Shown: positions 37,875-46,830 of the stretch, piece after piece | Numbering within the stretch: the first letter of the stretch is position 1 | How the letters are laid out: each line of letters opens with the position of its first letter | Assembly: GCA_965220045.1 (NCBI GenBank) | Contig: OZ244803.1 | Location: 1,364,001 to 1,428,000 of the forward strand | Length of the DNA stretch: 64,000 nucleotides | Source of the DNA: VXOZ01 sp965220045 | GTDB taxonomy: Bacteria; Chloroflexota; UBA11872; VXOZ01 | Direction: 5' to 3' | Position numbers and translations under genes: made by a program | The notes under the pieces: generated by a model | Told to the model about the DNA's origin: nothing | Seen by the model: the letters and a program-made list of their open reading frames with translations, nothing else | The model's database searches: none

Positions 37875-39128
37875 CTACCAGTAGAGCAAACCGGCTATCG
37901 CACCCGTCATACACGTTGCCATGGTGCCTGCCAGGATGGACTTTAGCCCCAAATTCGCGATTTCCAGCCGCCGCTCCGGCACGATGGCCCCAATGCCCCC
38001 AACCATGATGCCGAGGCTGGCAAAGTTTGCGAAACCGCAGATGCTGTAGGTCATGATCAGGGCGCTGCGTTCGCTCAGGCTCCCGGGCGGAAGTTGCGAC
38101 ATCTGCACATATGCCACGAGCTCATTGAGGATCACCTTGGTGCCGAGCAACTGACCGGCGGTAACCGACTCCGCCCACGGGACTCCCAAGGACCAAACCA
38201 CGGGGGAAAGAACCCAGCCGAGAATCCTCTGCAGCGTCAGTGGTTCGCCGGCCACGAGCGGCACGAGCCCCAGGATGATGTTCGCCAATTCTACAAACGC
38301 CACCAGGACGATGAGCATGCCAATGATGTACGCGAAGAGCCGCAGGCCATCGATCGTGCCGCGAGTAAGCGCATCAGCGCCGTTCTCGTAAAGGCGCGCA
38401 AATTCAACCTTGCCCTCATCCACTTCTTCTCCCGTTCGTGGCACGAGAATCAGTGCGAGCGTGATGGCCGCGGGTGCGCTGATGATCGACGCAGTGAGCA
38501 CGTGACCCGCGGGATCGGGGATGATGCCCTCTAGCAAAGTTACGTACAGGGCGAATACGGTCCCGGCAATAGTGGCCATGCCTCCCGTCATTACGATGAA
38601 GAGTTCGGATCGGCTCATGCGCTCGAGATACGGTCTGACGAGCAGCGGCGCTTCGACCATGCCAATGAACACGTTGGCGGCCGTTGCAAAACTCGTCGCC
38701 CCGCCGATTTGCAGCGTTTTGCTAAGTACCCAAGCGAACCCTCTTACGACCCATTGCAATACCCGATAGTGATAGAGGATGGCCGATAGTGCGCCGATGA
38801 CGACCACAAGCGGCAGTGAGCGGAAGGCAAACACGAAGGAAGCGCCGGCAAAAGTCTCCTCAAAAGGCGGTGTGCCGCCTCCAAGGAAGCCGAACACAAA
38901 CGACGTGCCGGCCTCGGTGGCACGGACCAGCGCATCCACTCCGTTGCCGATCCAGACAAAGACCACTTGCGAGTTTGGGACCTTGAGCAAGAGTAAGGCG
39001 AGGCCGAATTGCACGGCCAGTCCCACCACCACCGTTCGCCAGGGAAACCCCCGGCGGTTCTCGCTAATGGCCCATGCGAACGCAATGAGTCCCACAAGCC
39101 CCACAACTGCCTGTAATGTCGCCGCCAC
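37875..39128 (-). CDS. Concentrative nucleoside transporter (NupC/CNT family)
   Basis: Cation-coupled nucleoside uptake permease. The family's Gate and core domains are visible: FGFLGGGTPPFEETFAG, FAFRSLPLVVVIGALSAILYHY, the ATSFATAANVFIGMVEAPLL loop, and the C-terminal NELVAYVQM and YSICGFANFASLGIM. About ten hydrophobic segments are present. I use the GTG at 39128 (VAATLQAVVGLVG begins the first TM), with AAAGGG about 6 bases upstream; the longer frame adds 57 non-family residues. The 417-residue length is typical. No regulator adjoins it. Confidence 0.9.
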   Translation of the reverse strand: MAATLQAVVGLVGLIAFAWAISENRRGFPWRTVVVGLAVQFGLALLLLKVPNSQVVFVWIGNGVDALVRATEAGTSFVFGFLGGGTPPFEETFAGASFVFAFRSLPLVVVIGALSAILYHYRVLQWVVRGFAWVLSKTLQIGGATSFATAANVFIGMVEAPLLVRPYLERMSRSELFIVMTGGMATIAGTVFALYVTLLEGIIPDPAGHVLTASIISAPAAITLALILVPRTGEEVDEGKVEFARLYENGADALTRGTIDGLRLFAYIIGMLIVLVAFVELANIILGLVPLVAGEPLTLQRILGWVLSPVVWSLGVPWAESVTAGQLLGTKVILNELVAYVQMSQLPPGSLSERSALIMTYSICGFANFASLGIMVGGIGAIVPERRLEIANLGLKSILAGTMATCMTGAIAGLLYW

Positions 39129-39473
39129 TTGGAGCCCTTTCTCCCTGCTGTTCCCTTTACTTGCAATGCTGCATACTGACAACCATTTTTCTTGTCCGCA
39201 GTTTAGCAGAATTCCTCTGTTCACTTCATGGCTGTCCCAATGCAATGATCCCTCGTAGGGCAAGAAAGCACGCCCCACACACTTCCACTGCCCTTCCATC
39301 AGTCCGAATTCTAAGACAGGCCTCTGCTGACTAACCTGGTTACTGCCGGGAGTGATTTAGGCTGCAGATCTCACTCTTGCCAATTGCCGCCTCATTCAAC
39401 GGCGGCACTAGCGGAATTCCCGGAGTGTAGGTAAGCTGTCTATGACAGAACGAAAGAGCAAAGGACAAGCACG
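39129..39473. other. Divergent intergenic region
   Basis: 345 bp between the divergent transporter and methyltransferase genes. Both promoters should lie here but none is convincing. No repeats or RNA genes were noticed. Confidence 0.35.
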
Positions 39474-40283
39474 GTGAAAGCGCCGCCGGTCCGCGAAGTT
39501 GAATTATTCGACCGCGATGCGGTCAACTTTGAAGAGTACTTGCAGAGCCCGCTTGGCAGGCTGCGGACGGAATTGGTCTGGACCGGACTCGCACCCTATT
39601 TCCGGCAAGCTGATACCCCGCATCACGTGCTGGATGTAGGCGGCGGCACCGGTGCTTTTGCGCTTCGTCTGGCGGCGCAGGGGCAACGTGTGCTGCTATT
39701 GGATCCGGCCCAGGGCATGTTGGACCTTGCGACGGCAAAGGCAAAGCGACATCTTGCTGGCAAGGCCCGCGCCAACCTGCGCGTGCAACAAGGTACGGTC
39801 ATGGACCTGCGCCCTCGACAACTGAGGAGTAAGTTCACGGCGGTCCTCTGCCACAATATCCTGGAGTACGCCGTTGGGCCGCAGCAGATCCTCAACCGCA
39901 TTCGCGAACTCATCCAGGAAGATGGATTCCTATCCGTCGCCGTGGCGAATCGAGACGCGGAACCGCTGCGAACGGCGGTCAACCAACAGGACCCTCGGGC
40001 GGCGCTGCAATTGGTTGACAAGACCGTCCATCCGGCGGCCTTCTTTGGGGGATATAGACGCGTCTACGCGTTGCACGAACTTGTGGCTATGCTCGATCAG
40101 GCAGGTTTCCGCAGTGTGGCGGTACGCGGTGTGCGCGTGGCTTGCGACTTCCTCTCTCAAGACTGTCTAGAACAGCAGGATGGGTGGGATGACGCTTTTG
40201 CCCTGGAGCAAACGCTCATTTCACGCACGCCCCACAAGTATCTGGCTCGTTACTTGCATGTTCTCTCCCGTCCCCAAGACTGA
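39474..40283 (+). CDS. Class I SAM-dependent methyltransferase (CmoM/SmtA-like)
   Basis: 269-residue methyltransferase with motif I VLDVGGGTGAFALRLAAQG, VLLLDPAQGMLDLA and the motif IV region TAVLCHNILEYA. The overall layout, including the LVDKTVHPAAFFGGYRRVY segment late in the chain, resembles CmoM, which methylates carboxymethoxyuridine in tRNA anticodons. The GTG at 39474 has AAAGGA upstream. The CmoM assignment is tentative, as no cmoA or cmoB is in the window. It lies 18 bp before the cytochrome c gene. Confidence 0.75.
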   Translation: MKAPPVREVELFDRDAVNFEEYLQSPLGRLRTELVWTGLAPYFRQADTPHHVLDVGGGTGAFALRLAAQGQRVLLLDPAQGMLDLATAKAKRHLAGKARANLRVQQGTVMDLRPRQLRSKFTAVLCHNILEYAVGPQQILNRIRELIQEDGFLSVAVANRDAEPLRTAVNQQDPRAALQLVDKTVHPAAFFGGYRRVYALHELVAMLDQAGFRSVAVRGVRVACDFLSQDCLEQQDGWDDAFALEQTLISRTPHKYLARYLHVLSRPQD

Positions 40284-40301
40284 CCTACATTCCCTATTTT
40301 C

Positions 40302-41309
40302 ATGACGCACAAGAGACTGTTCCAGCTACTCTTGCATCTCACTCTCATTGTCTTGGCTACCGCATCGACTCCAGGGCAAGAGCGCGCGGGATTGAAAGAG
40401 GTTCAGGATTGGGTGATTCCCAACGGGCACTTCTATACGCAGACTAACGGCACAGCCGGCAGTAATGAACTTGGGTATGCGGTGCTCGATGATGAAGATG
40501 CAATGTTCTGGACGTGGTTCCAAGCACACGGAGGCTGGCGGGCGCTTGGCTATCCGGTCTCGCAGCGCTTTCAGTACAAGGGTGTTGTCGCTCAGGCGTT
40601 CCAGAAAGGCATCCTTCTCTGGGATCGACGCTTCCAAACCGTGCACCTGATGAACCTCTTCGACGAACTGTCCGCTGCGGGAGCGGATCCATTCCTGGAA
40701 ACGCACCGGTTCATCCCCAGATCTAACGATTGGCTGGAAGATAGAGGACAGCCTTGGCCGGTAATCGTGGCTAACCACATCGCCTTGCTCGACGAAGAAC
40801 CAGCCATCAAAGCCGCCTACCTGGCCGAAAGCAAGCTAGGGCGAGATCCGATCACGATTAACGGTCTGCCGATGGGTATCCGCGATTACGGTGACGTGAT
40901 CGTGCTGCGTGCGCAGCGGCGCGCCTTTCAACTCTGGAGAGTTGAGACTCCCTGGTCACGCATCGGGGAAGTGGTCGTCGTGAATGGGGGTGACTTGGCA
41001 AAGGAACTAGACCTCATCCCCTCGGCGGCACAAACACCTGCGCCGGCGCCGGTTCCCCCGTTCGGATACGGCAATCCTGAGCAGGGAAAGGCACTCTATC
41101 GCTCTGCCGGCTGTGTGCTCTGCCATGGCTTACAGGCAGAAGGCGGGATCGGCCCGGAAATTGCCGGCACTCGGGTGGACTTTGTCACATTCCTCGACTC
41201 GGTGCGCAACCCAGCGGAGACTATGCCGCCATATCTTGAGGATCAAGTCACGATTCAGGAAGTCCGGGACATCCTCGCGTACCTGCACTTGATGGCCGCT
41301 GACTCGTGA
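40302..41309 (+). CDS. Secreted protein with wall-repeat-like module and C-terminal cytochrome c
   Basis: Begins with a signal peptide (KRLFQLLLHLTLIVLATAS). Residues ~45-110 follow the YTQTNGT ... FWTWFQAHGGWRALGYPVSQRF pattern, which parallels the FGYP modules of the amidase at 1470. After a linker rich in Ala and Pro (~250), a small class-I cytochrome c domain has C271-V-L-C274-H275 and a likely distal Met in AETMPPY. Electron transfer at the outer face of the membrane is expected, attached through the repeat module. Partner oxidoreductases are not nearby. It ends 5 bp before the convergent tatC. Confidence 0.8.
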   Translation: MTHKRLFQLLLHLTLIVLATASTPGQERAGLKEVQDWVIPNGHFYTQTNGTAGSNELGYAVLDDEDAMFWTWFQAHGGWRALGYPVSQRFQYKGVVAQAFQKGILLWDRRFQTVHLMNLFDELSAAGADPFLETHRFIPRSNDWLEDRGQPWPVIVANHIALLDEEPAIKAAYLAESKLGRDPITINGLPMGIRDYGDVIVLRAQRRAFQLWRVETPWSRIGEVVVVNGGDLAKELDLIPSAAQTPAPAPVPPFGYGNPEQGKALYRSAGCVLCHGLQAEGGIGPEIAGTRVDFVTFLDSVRNPAETMPPYLEDQVTIQEVRDILAYLHLMAADS

Positions 41310-41314
41310 CCGGC

Positions 41315-42136
41315 CTAGCTCTGTCTCCGGGAGCGCCGCCGCATGACAGGTCCCGTGATGCGCGACAGGAGGATGCCAACCTCATAGAGCAGATACATGG
41401 GAATGGCAACCAACGCTTGATTGAAGGGATCCGGTGTCGGGGTGATGACTGCGGCAACAATGGCGCAAATGACGATTACAAAGGGCCGCCAACGGGAAAG
41501 CCGCTGCGTGTCGACGAGACCGATCGCCGAGAGAAAATAGATGAATATCGGCGTTTGAAAGACGAGACCGAGCGCGAGCATCATGCGGGTGATGAAGTTG
41601 ATGTAGAACTTGACTGAGATGAGACTACCCACCTGGCTGGAGACGAATGCCTCCGCGCCAATGAGAAAGTTCAGCGCGAACCGCAATACGATGTAGTAGC
41701 AGAAGGCCATCCCCACCAGGAACGCGAACGACGACGTAGGCACCAGCATATATAGATAGCGCCGCTCGCGCCGCGTCAGGCCGGGCAGCACGTACGCGCC
41801 AATCTGGTAAACGAGCACAGGCATCGCTCCGGCAATGCCCACCATGAGCGCTACCCGCATGTATGTGAAGAGACCCTCAGTCGGGGAAAACTGGTAGAGG
41901 CGGATTTCATCCGGCGAGGGCTGCCGGAGAAACGTCATGATAGGATCGATGAAAATGAAGCCGATGATGGTAAAGAAGAGCACCGAAAGCGCGGCAATCA
42001 GTAGGCGACGCCGCAACTCGGAGATGTGCTCTCCAAGGCTCATTTCCTTGTCGAGGTCGGCTACATCATCCGGATGTCTGCCGTCTGATGGGACCTCTTC
42101 CGACTCTTCCGCAACGTCTTGGTCTTCTGTTGCCAT
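41315..42136 (-). CDS. tatC: Twin-arginine translocase subunit TatC
   Basis: Six-helix core of the Tat protein-export system. The signature start region LGEHISELRRRLLIAALSV with the conserved HxxELRRR is present, as is the FEFSxxEGxFxxxK-like motif altered to YQFSPTEGLFTYMR, then PGLTRRERRY. The acidic ~25-residue N-terminal extension is unusual. No tatA is adjacent. Tat substrates are probably encoded in the window: three lipoprotein genes have RR-type signal peptides. Confidence 0.93.
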   Translation of the reverse strand: MATEDQDVAEESEEVPSDGRHPDDVADLDKEMSLGEHISELRRRLLIAALSVLFFTIIGFIFIDPIMTFLRQPSPDEIRLYQFSPTEGLFTYMRVALMVGIAGAMPVLVYQIGAYVLPGLTRRERRYLYMLVPTSSFAFLVGMAFCYYIVLRFALNFLIGAEAFVSSQVGSLISVKFYINFITRMMLALGLVFQTPIFIYFLSAIGLVDTQRLSRWRPFVIVICAIVAAVITPTPDPFNQALVAIPMYLLYEVGILLSRITGPVMRRRSRRQS

Positions 42137-42720
42137 GCGTGATTAGGCTTTCCAATGTGAAAAAGGGTTCAATGATTAAGCTACACTGCCCACGCGGGGA
42201 CTTCAAGTAAACGGCTTCACAGCGCGCGTAATCCCTTCTTGACAACGCGCATCCAGATCCATTGTGCTACCAGTCACCCTCTTGTGCCGGCGCTTGAGGC
42301 TCTCGTCACGCCGGGCTTTGAATAGTGCAATTTCTCTTCGCTCTTGTCTGGCGTCCAGGTCCAGACCAAAGATGAGATTTCTTGGCAAGGACGATGGGTA
42401 AGGGGCACTCCTCAGCGGTGTTTGACTCTCTGGCACTAGCGATCAACGTGGCAACAGCATGCACTAATGCGACGGGAGGCCGGATTAAGCGAATTCACCG
42501 CCCTGAATTCACAGAGCGATGAATTCAACTCCATTGGCGCTTTGGGCGCAACTCCATTCAACCGAACTCACCTGGGACGCGAGATGCACTCCGGCCAGTT
42601 GCAGCTCTCACCATGTCGAAGTTCCTTCGGCGATTGAATCAATGTCCCATGCCCAAGGTCTCACTTGGCCCGGCAAAGACTCCAGGTGGCTTGCGGCCCT
42701 CTCGAGTATGACTTCGTGCT
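42137..42720. other. Long intergenic region without a supported gene
   Basis: 584 bp. A 77-residue frame on the minus strand near 42203-42436 has no ribosome-binding site or recognisable family. Three GAATTCA words occur at 42491, 42505 and 42521, and CAACTCCATT is repeated nearby (~42526 and ~42550). No RNA gene or terminator is convincing. Confidence 0.4.
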
Positions 42721-44016
42721 CTATCCTGCCTTTGCAAGCACTTCGGCCAGCCGCGGGCCATTTTCAACCACTTTGCGGAAGGCAGCCGCATTCTGCTCAA
42801 GCCACTCATCACTGGGATCGACCGGCGTGGAGAGCCAGAAACAAGAGTCGTGGACGCGCTCGCTGACCGGCAGCGACCCACGCTTCAGCGGTCGCCGCGC
42901 GTCAGCGGGCAAGTCGCCCCAAGGTCCGCCCAAATCCGCAAAGTCAAAGTCGTTGAAGAGCGGCTCCAAGTGCATCACGCCGTAGCCAAACGGTGTGATT
43001 GCGGGTGTCGTACTGACACCTTCCGCGACCAGAGCCTGGAGAACGGCATTCACCGGCGCACCGATTTCCGCCGGATCGATCACGCCGGCGTAGAGGAGCA
43101 GACCGCCCCGGACGGCTGACGGATAGGTCTTCTGCGGATTGATGCCCGGTATTTCTCCCAGCATGCCGTCGAGTTTGCCAAACCACGCCTGGCGCATTTC
43201 GTTCAACTCCGGCAGGCGTTCGAGCTGCGCGCGGGCCATAGCCATTGCCAGCGGGTTGGCGCGATACTTTACGCCCAAGCCGATATTGTGGAGCGACGTG
43301 AACTTCTCCGTCTGCCACATGCGCTCTGTGCGGCCGTAGTGCCCCAGAGCGAGCATGCGGTCGTAGAGATCCGGGCAATTCGTGGTGGCTACGCCCGCCT
43401 CGATACCCGTCACCGCTTTGCTGCCCTGCAGGCTGAAGCAGCCGATGTCGCCAACGGAACCAACCTGCCGCCCGTCCCACGTGCCGCCGTGCGCATGGGA
43501 GGCATCCTCGATCAAGGTTATGTCCGTGCCGTCCACGATTTCACGGAAGGCGTCCATGTCTGCCGGGTTGCCGTAAACGTGCGTAACGATGATTGCGCAC
43601 GTGTTCGGTGTAATTTTGCGTCGCACGTCTTCTGGGTCGGCGCAGAAAGTCTGAGGATCTATGTCACAGAATACCGGTGTGGCGTTGCAGTGCAGAATGG
43701 GCGTAATGCTCGCGTGCCACGTCACCGACGGCACGATGACTTCCTTGCCCAGGCCGGCGCTGGATGCAAATACCGCCGCGTGAATGGTAGACGTGCCGTT
43801 GCAATGAGCTAAGGCGTAGCGGGTGCCGACAAAGTCCCGGAACTGTTCCTCGAACTTCTCAATCTCATCGTAGGCGCTGCCGTAGTCATCGAGCACTGCG
43901 TTGACGTATTGCTTCTCGAGCGGGCTGACACGTTCCCATGAGTCGTCACTCGAAACGGTAACGGCCTTGGGGCCGCCCTCGAGCGCGAGCGCTTCTCTAC
44001 TTACTACCTTTACCAT
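42721..44016 (-). CDS. DegT/DnrJ/EryC1/StrS family PLP aminotransferase
   Basis: PLP enzyme of the sugar aminotransferase family, which usually aminates nucleotide-linked keto sugars or serves in aminoglycoside-type pathways. The PLP lysine is K200 in CFSLQGSKAVTG, with LIEDASHAHGG upstream (the aspartate that contacts PLP) and HCNGTSTIHA near residue 71. The 431-residue length is slightly above average. The ATG at 44016 has an AGGAG region upstream. No nucleotide-sugar synthesis genes adjoin it, so its acceptor sugar is unknown. Confidence 0.9.
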   Translation of the reverse strand: MVKVVSREALALEGGPKAVTVSSDDSWERVSPLEKQYVNAVLDDYGSAYDEIEKFEEQFRDFVGTRYALAHCNGTSTIHAAVFASSAGLGKEVIVPSVTWHASITPILHCNATPVFCDIDPQTFCADPEDVRRKITPNTCAIIVTHVYGNPADMDAFREIVDGTDITLIEDASHAHGGTWDGRQVGSVGDIGCFSLQGSKAVTGIEAGVATTNCPDLYDRMLALGHYGRTERMWQTEKFTSLHNIGLGVKYRANPLAMAMARAQLERLPELNEMRQAWFGKLDGMLGEIPGINPQKTYPSAVRGGLLLYAGVIDPAEIGAPVNAVLQALVAEGVSTTPAITPFGYGVMHLEPLFNDFDFADLGGPWGDLPADARRPLKRGSLPVSERVHDSCFWLSTPVDPSDEWLEQNAAAFRKVVENGPRLAEVLAKAG

Positions 44017-44217
44017 CGCACACTCCTTTGCAACGGGATACTAGCAAATCGCAGCACAATGAGGCGTGTTTCCTGACGGTCTCAACCAGTGTATCACGCT
44101 TCGACTTGTCCCAACATGGGCGCAAAGTCCTGCCCAGGTTGAGGGGAGCCCTCGTGGAGTCCATACACTGTTTCTGATTGACGCACTCCAAGCAAACGCA
44201 GTAAGCGCTTCTTCATC

Positions 44218-44907
44218 TCAGACTCGCTTCCACGTCTTGATCTCCAGCCTCGCGGCCGGGTTGCGCCAGTCGTGCTGGGCCTGGCTCAGTCCGCCGTCAC
44301 CGTGGATGCCCGCATGGACGTGCACAAAGCCCTCGGCGGTCTCGGTGTCTCTCGCCTTGTGGGCGCCGCAGGGCGGTCCCGGCACGTAGTCGCAGCTCTC
44401 ACTATTGCCTTCGCTGCCCGCGTCATAGACGTTCAAGTAAACAACCTGGGAGGATGAAAGATCAAGGCCGTTTGCGCCCACAAATCCATCATTGGTTGAG
44501 ACCAGCATGCTGGCGAGGGAGAGAAGCTGCTTGCCGTCGCTGACATTGAAGGTGATGGTCGCGGACTGACCGGGTCGGATGAACCCTCCCGCTACCCGGG
44601 CCTCGCCGATACTGCTATTCTCGTCCGGGTCCCACGCTGCCAGTAGCTTGCTCGCGTTGCCGTCCTCCGCCATGTCCGCCAAGCCATCGCTGGCGGCCTG
44701 GCCCAGCACATAGAGCGGCGCGGCGTTACCGTCGTGCCGCGCGACGAAGAAGGACGTCATCGTTTGGCCGCGGGTCAGGTTCGTAATTGTGACCTCAACA
44801 ATTAATTCATCACTTTCGTCGCCGGTAAAGGCGGTAAGTATGCCGGCGGAGAGCGCCAGCAACACCAGGAGCCCTGCCAGGCCGAATACGGTAACTCTCT
44901 TTCTCAC
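44218..44907 (-). CDS. Secreted spondin-domain protein
   Basis: Signal peptide or N-terminal anchor (VFGLAGLLVLLALSAGILTAF) followed by a bacterial spondin-type domain (~30-225): VEVTITNLTRGQTMTSFFVARHDG, FIRPGQSATITFNVSDG, then SQVVYLNVYDAGSEGN. Such proteins are secreted and of unknown function. It is the gene after the sugar-binding lipoprotein on the same strand, but a terminator stands between them. Confidence 0.85.
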   Translation of the reverse strand: MRKRVTVFGLAGLLVLLALSAGILTAFTGDESDELIVEVTITNLTRGQTMTSFFVARHDGNAAPLYVLGQAASDGLADMAEDGNASKLLAAWDPDENSSIGEARVAGGFIRPGQSATITFNVSDGKQLLSLASMLVSTNDGFVGANGLDLSSSQVVYLNVYDAGSEGNSESCDYVPGPPCGAHKARDTETAEGFVHVHAGIHGDGGLSQAQHDWRNPAARLEIKTWKRV

Positions 44908-44942
44908 TGCATAGTCCTTTCTCTTGACGATGCATTAAAAGA

Positions 44943-44969
44943 CAGGAGGCAGCGAATAGCTGCCTCCTG
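44943..44969 (-). terminator. Terminator of the sugar-binding lipoprotein gene
   Basis: A perfect 11-bp stem CAGGAGGCAGC (44943-44953)/GCTGCCTCCTG (44959-44969) with a 5-nt loop; on the minus strand it is followed by TCTTTTAA. It lies 44 bp after the stop at 45014. The identical stem sequence recurs at 46604-46635 on the other side of the gene. Confidence 0.75.
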
Positions 44970-45013
44970 CATCAGTCGACTATCTCGGAGTGTGCCTTCA
45001 CGTAGGCAAACTC

Positions 45014-46393
45014 TTAGCCCTGCATCTTCCACTCTTCCGGCCGCTGGCTGAACAGCACGTTCATCTCTTCGGCAGATGAGCGGAACGCCTCAGGCACGGT
45101 CACCTCACCGGAGATGGCCTTGCGGGTCCAGTTGATGTCGATGCCCCATGCCTCAGAACCTTCAGGCACGATCATGGCATCGTGTCCGCCGGAAATCCAA
45201 ACGTCCACCACGTCCGTTACGCGGGTGCCCTTGAAAGGCTCCAGCCATACCGGATGCGTGGCGTACTCGATGACGGGCGGCCATGCGATGGAACCAAAGT
45301 GCGGGGTCTCCAGCATGCTCTCGTCGGAGTGGAACCACATGAGGAAGTCCCATGCCAGGTCCTTGGCCTCGGAGAGGGCCAGGATGGAGTAGGCATTGCC
45401 CAGCACGGTTACGCGCTGATCCAGGCCCTTTGGCGGAGGCAGGAAGTCCAGCGCCTCACCCAAATGCGGGCGGATACCGTTGTGGCGGTAAATGCCGTTG
45501 TTCTCCATCGCCGCGAACTGGTTCTCAATGTGATACGTGCCCTTCGGGAACTCGACGCCAATCTCACTGGCGCCCGGCGCGATCACTTTGTGCTTGAGCG
45601 CCAGGTCGATGTTGAACTGAGCGCCTTCCAAAGACAGCGGGTCGGTGCCATAGACCGCTCTGTCCTTGGTCTCATTGAGAATCTGGCCGCCGAAGTTATA
45701 CATCCACGTGCCCATCATGTAGAACACGTAGTTCTGATAGATGACCAGCGCCCACCTATTCTCATCCGCATTGGTAAGCTTGCGGGACATCTCCAGCAAG
45801 TCGTCGTAGCTCCAGTCCGGAGGCGGCATGTCAACACCGGCCTGCGTGAGCAGGTCCTTGTTAACGTGGAAGACCTCGCCGCCCGATTGGAAGGGCACGC
45901 CGTACAGGTTCGGGCCCCAACTCCAATTCACCAGCTCGCCGGCAAAGTAGTCCTCTTTGCTGCGCGGGCCTTTGGCGAAATACGGGGTCAGTTCCTCGAT
46001 AACACCGGTCAGACCCCACTTGAGCGCCCAGTTAACCTGGTTGTACGTGATGTCTACGCCGGCCTCGCCAGCGGCAAATTCGGTGTTGCGCTTGGCAAAC
46101 ACACCGCCGTCGAATGTCCGGTCCGGGGTCGCCTCGATCGTGATGCCGAGAGACTCTTCACCAACCCGAAATGTCTCGGAGAGCGCCTTCCAGCGCGGAT
46201 CTTCTTCCGCGTGGTAGTTGGAGATTTTGAGAACCGGCTTCTCCATCATCTCCGTCTTTTCCTCGGCCTTGGGTGCCTCGGCCATCTCTTCCTTAGGGGC
46301 ACCCGTGGTTGCCGCTGTGCCGCACGCCGCCAACAAGGCAGCGCCACCGGCTGCGGCGCCAGCGCCGAGCAACGATCGTCGCGTCAAAGTCAT
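45014..46393 (-). CDS. Extracellular sugar-binding lipoprotein (ABC family 1)
   Basis: Substrate-binding protein of a carbohydrate ABC importer. The N-terminus TRRSLLGAGAAAGG, then LLAACG, is a twin-arginine signal with lipobox cysteine, followed by a Glu/Lys/Met-rich linker and the family-1 binding domain (residues ~55-459, e.g. FAAGEAGVDITYNQVNW and NRWALVIYQNY). The ATG at 46393 is chosen because AAAGGAGG stands 6 bases upstream; the longer frame has no secretory character. No permease or ATPase gene is nearby. The gene is flanked on both sides by hairpins with the same stem. Confidence 0.9.
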   Translation of the reverse strand: MTLTRRSLLGAGAAAGGAALLAACGTAATTGAPKEEMAEAPKAEEKTEMMEKPVLKISNYHAEEDPRWKALSETFRVGEESLGITIEATPDRTFDGGVFAKRNTEFAAGEAGVDITYNQVNWALKWGLTGVIEELTPYFAKGPRSKEDYFAGELVNWSWGPNLYGVPFQSGGEVFHVNKDLLTQAGVDMPPPDWSYDDLLEMSRKLTNADENRWALVIYQNYVFYMMGTWMYNFGGQILNETKDRAVYGTDPLSLEGAQFNIDLALKHKVIAPGASEIGVEFPKGTYHIENQFAAMENNGIYRHNGIRPHLGEALDFLPPPKGLDQRVTVLGNAYSILALSEAKDLAWDFLMWFHSDESMLETPHFGSIAWPPVIEYATHPVWLEPFKGTRVTDVVDVWISGGHDAMIVPEGSEAWGIDINWTRKAISGEVTVPEAFRSSAEEMNVLFSQRPEEWKMQG

Positions 46394-46830
46394 GGGGTTT
46401 CCTCCTTTTGGCTCTTCCCCAATTCGAACTTGCTTTGTGAATGATCTGTCAGTACCAGCCATCACACGCCCAGCCGCCCTGCAAGTCCTTAACAATCCAA
46501 TAGGCCATTCGCACACTATTCGGCTAGGCTAGCAGAAATTATATATGTTTCGTCAAGGTGGGTCAAGAACTACCAGGACTTGGCCCATACCCCCATGAAT
46601 CTATACAGGAGGCAGCGTCGCCGCTGCCTCCTGTACTCATATATCAGTCCAAAACAACCGCCCGGTCTCCCCAAACAAACAGACCGTCTCGACCACTAAC
46701 GGCGCTAAGCATCCTGCTTAACTGATTGGCACAGAACGAATGAGGGCGGTATGCACTCAATTTCAGCCAAGATACATTCAAATAAGGGAGTCTCGGCGGC
46801 TCTCAATACCCGGCACCCAACAAAGTCCGG
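46394..46830. other. Intergenic region upstream of the sugar-binding gene
   Basis: 437 bp. The only distinct feature is the 14-bp hairpin at 46604-46635, listed separately. No gene is supported. Confidence 0.4.
46604..46635. repeat. Hairpin with the same stem as the downstream terminator
   Basis: A perfect 14-bp stem TACAGGAGGCAGCG (46604-46617)/CGCTGCCTCCTGTA (46622-46635) with loop TCGC. Its inner 11 bp are identical to the terminator stem at 44943-44969. No T-run follows, so it is not a clear terminator itself. Confidence 0.6.

Noticed and set aside
42203..42436. 77-residue minus-strand frame in the long gap before the DegT gene
   Set aside because: No ribosome-binding site, no domain and no membrane or signal segment.
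45182..46444. 420-residue plus-strand frame opposite the sugar-binding lipoprotein
   Set aside because: The minus strand encodes a clear lipoprotein with signal peptide and ribosome-binding site.
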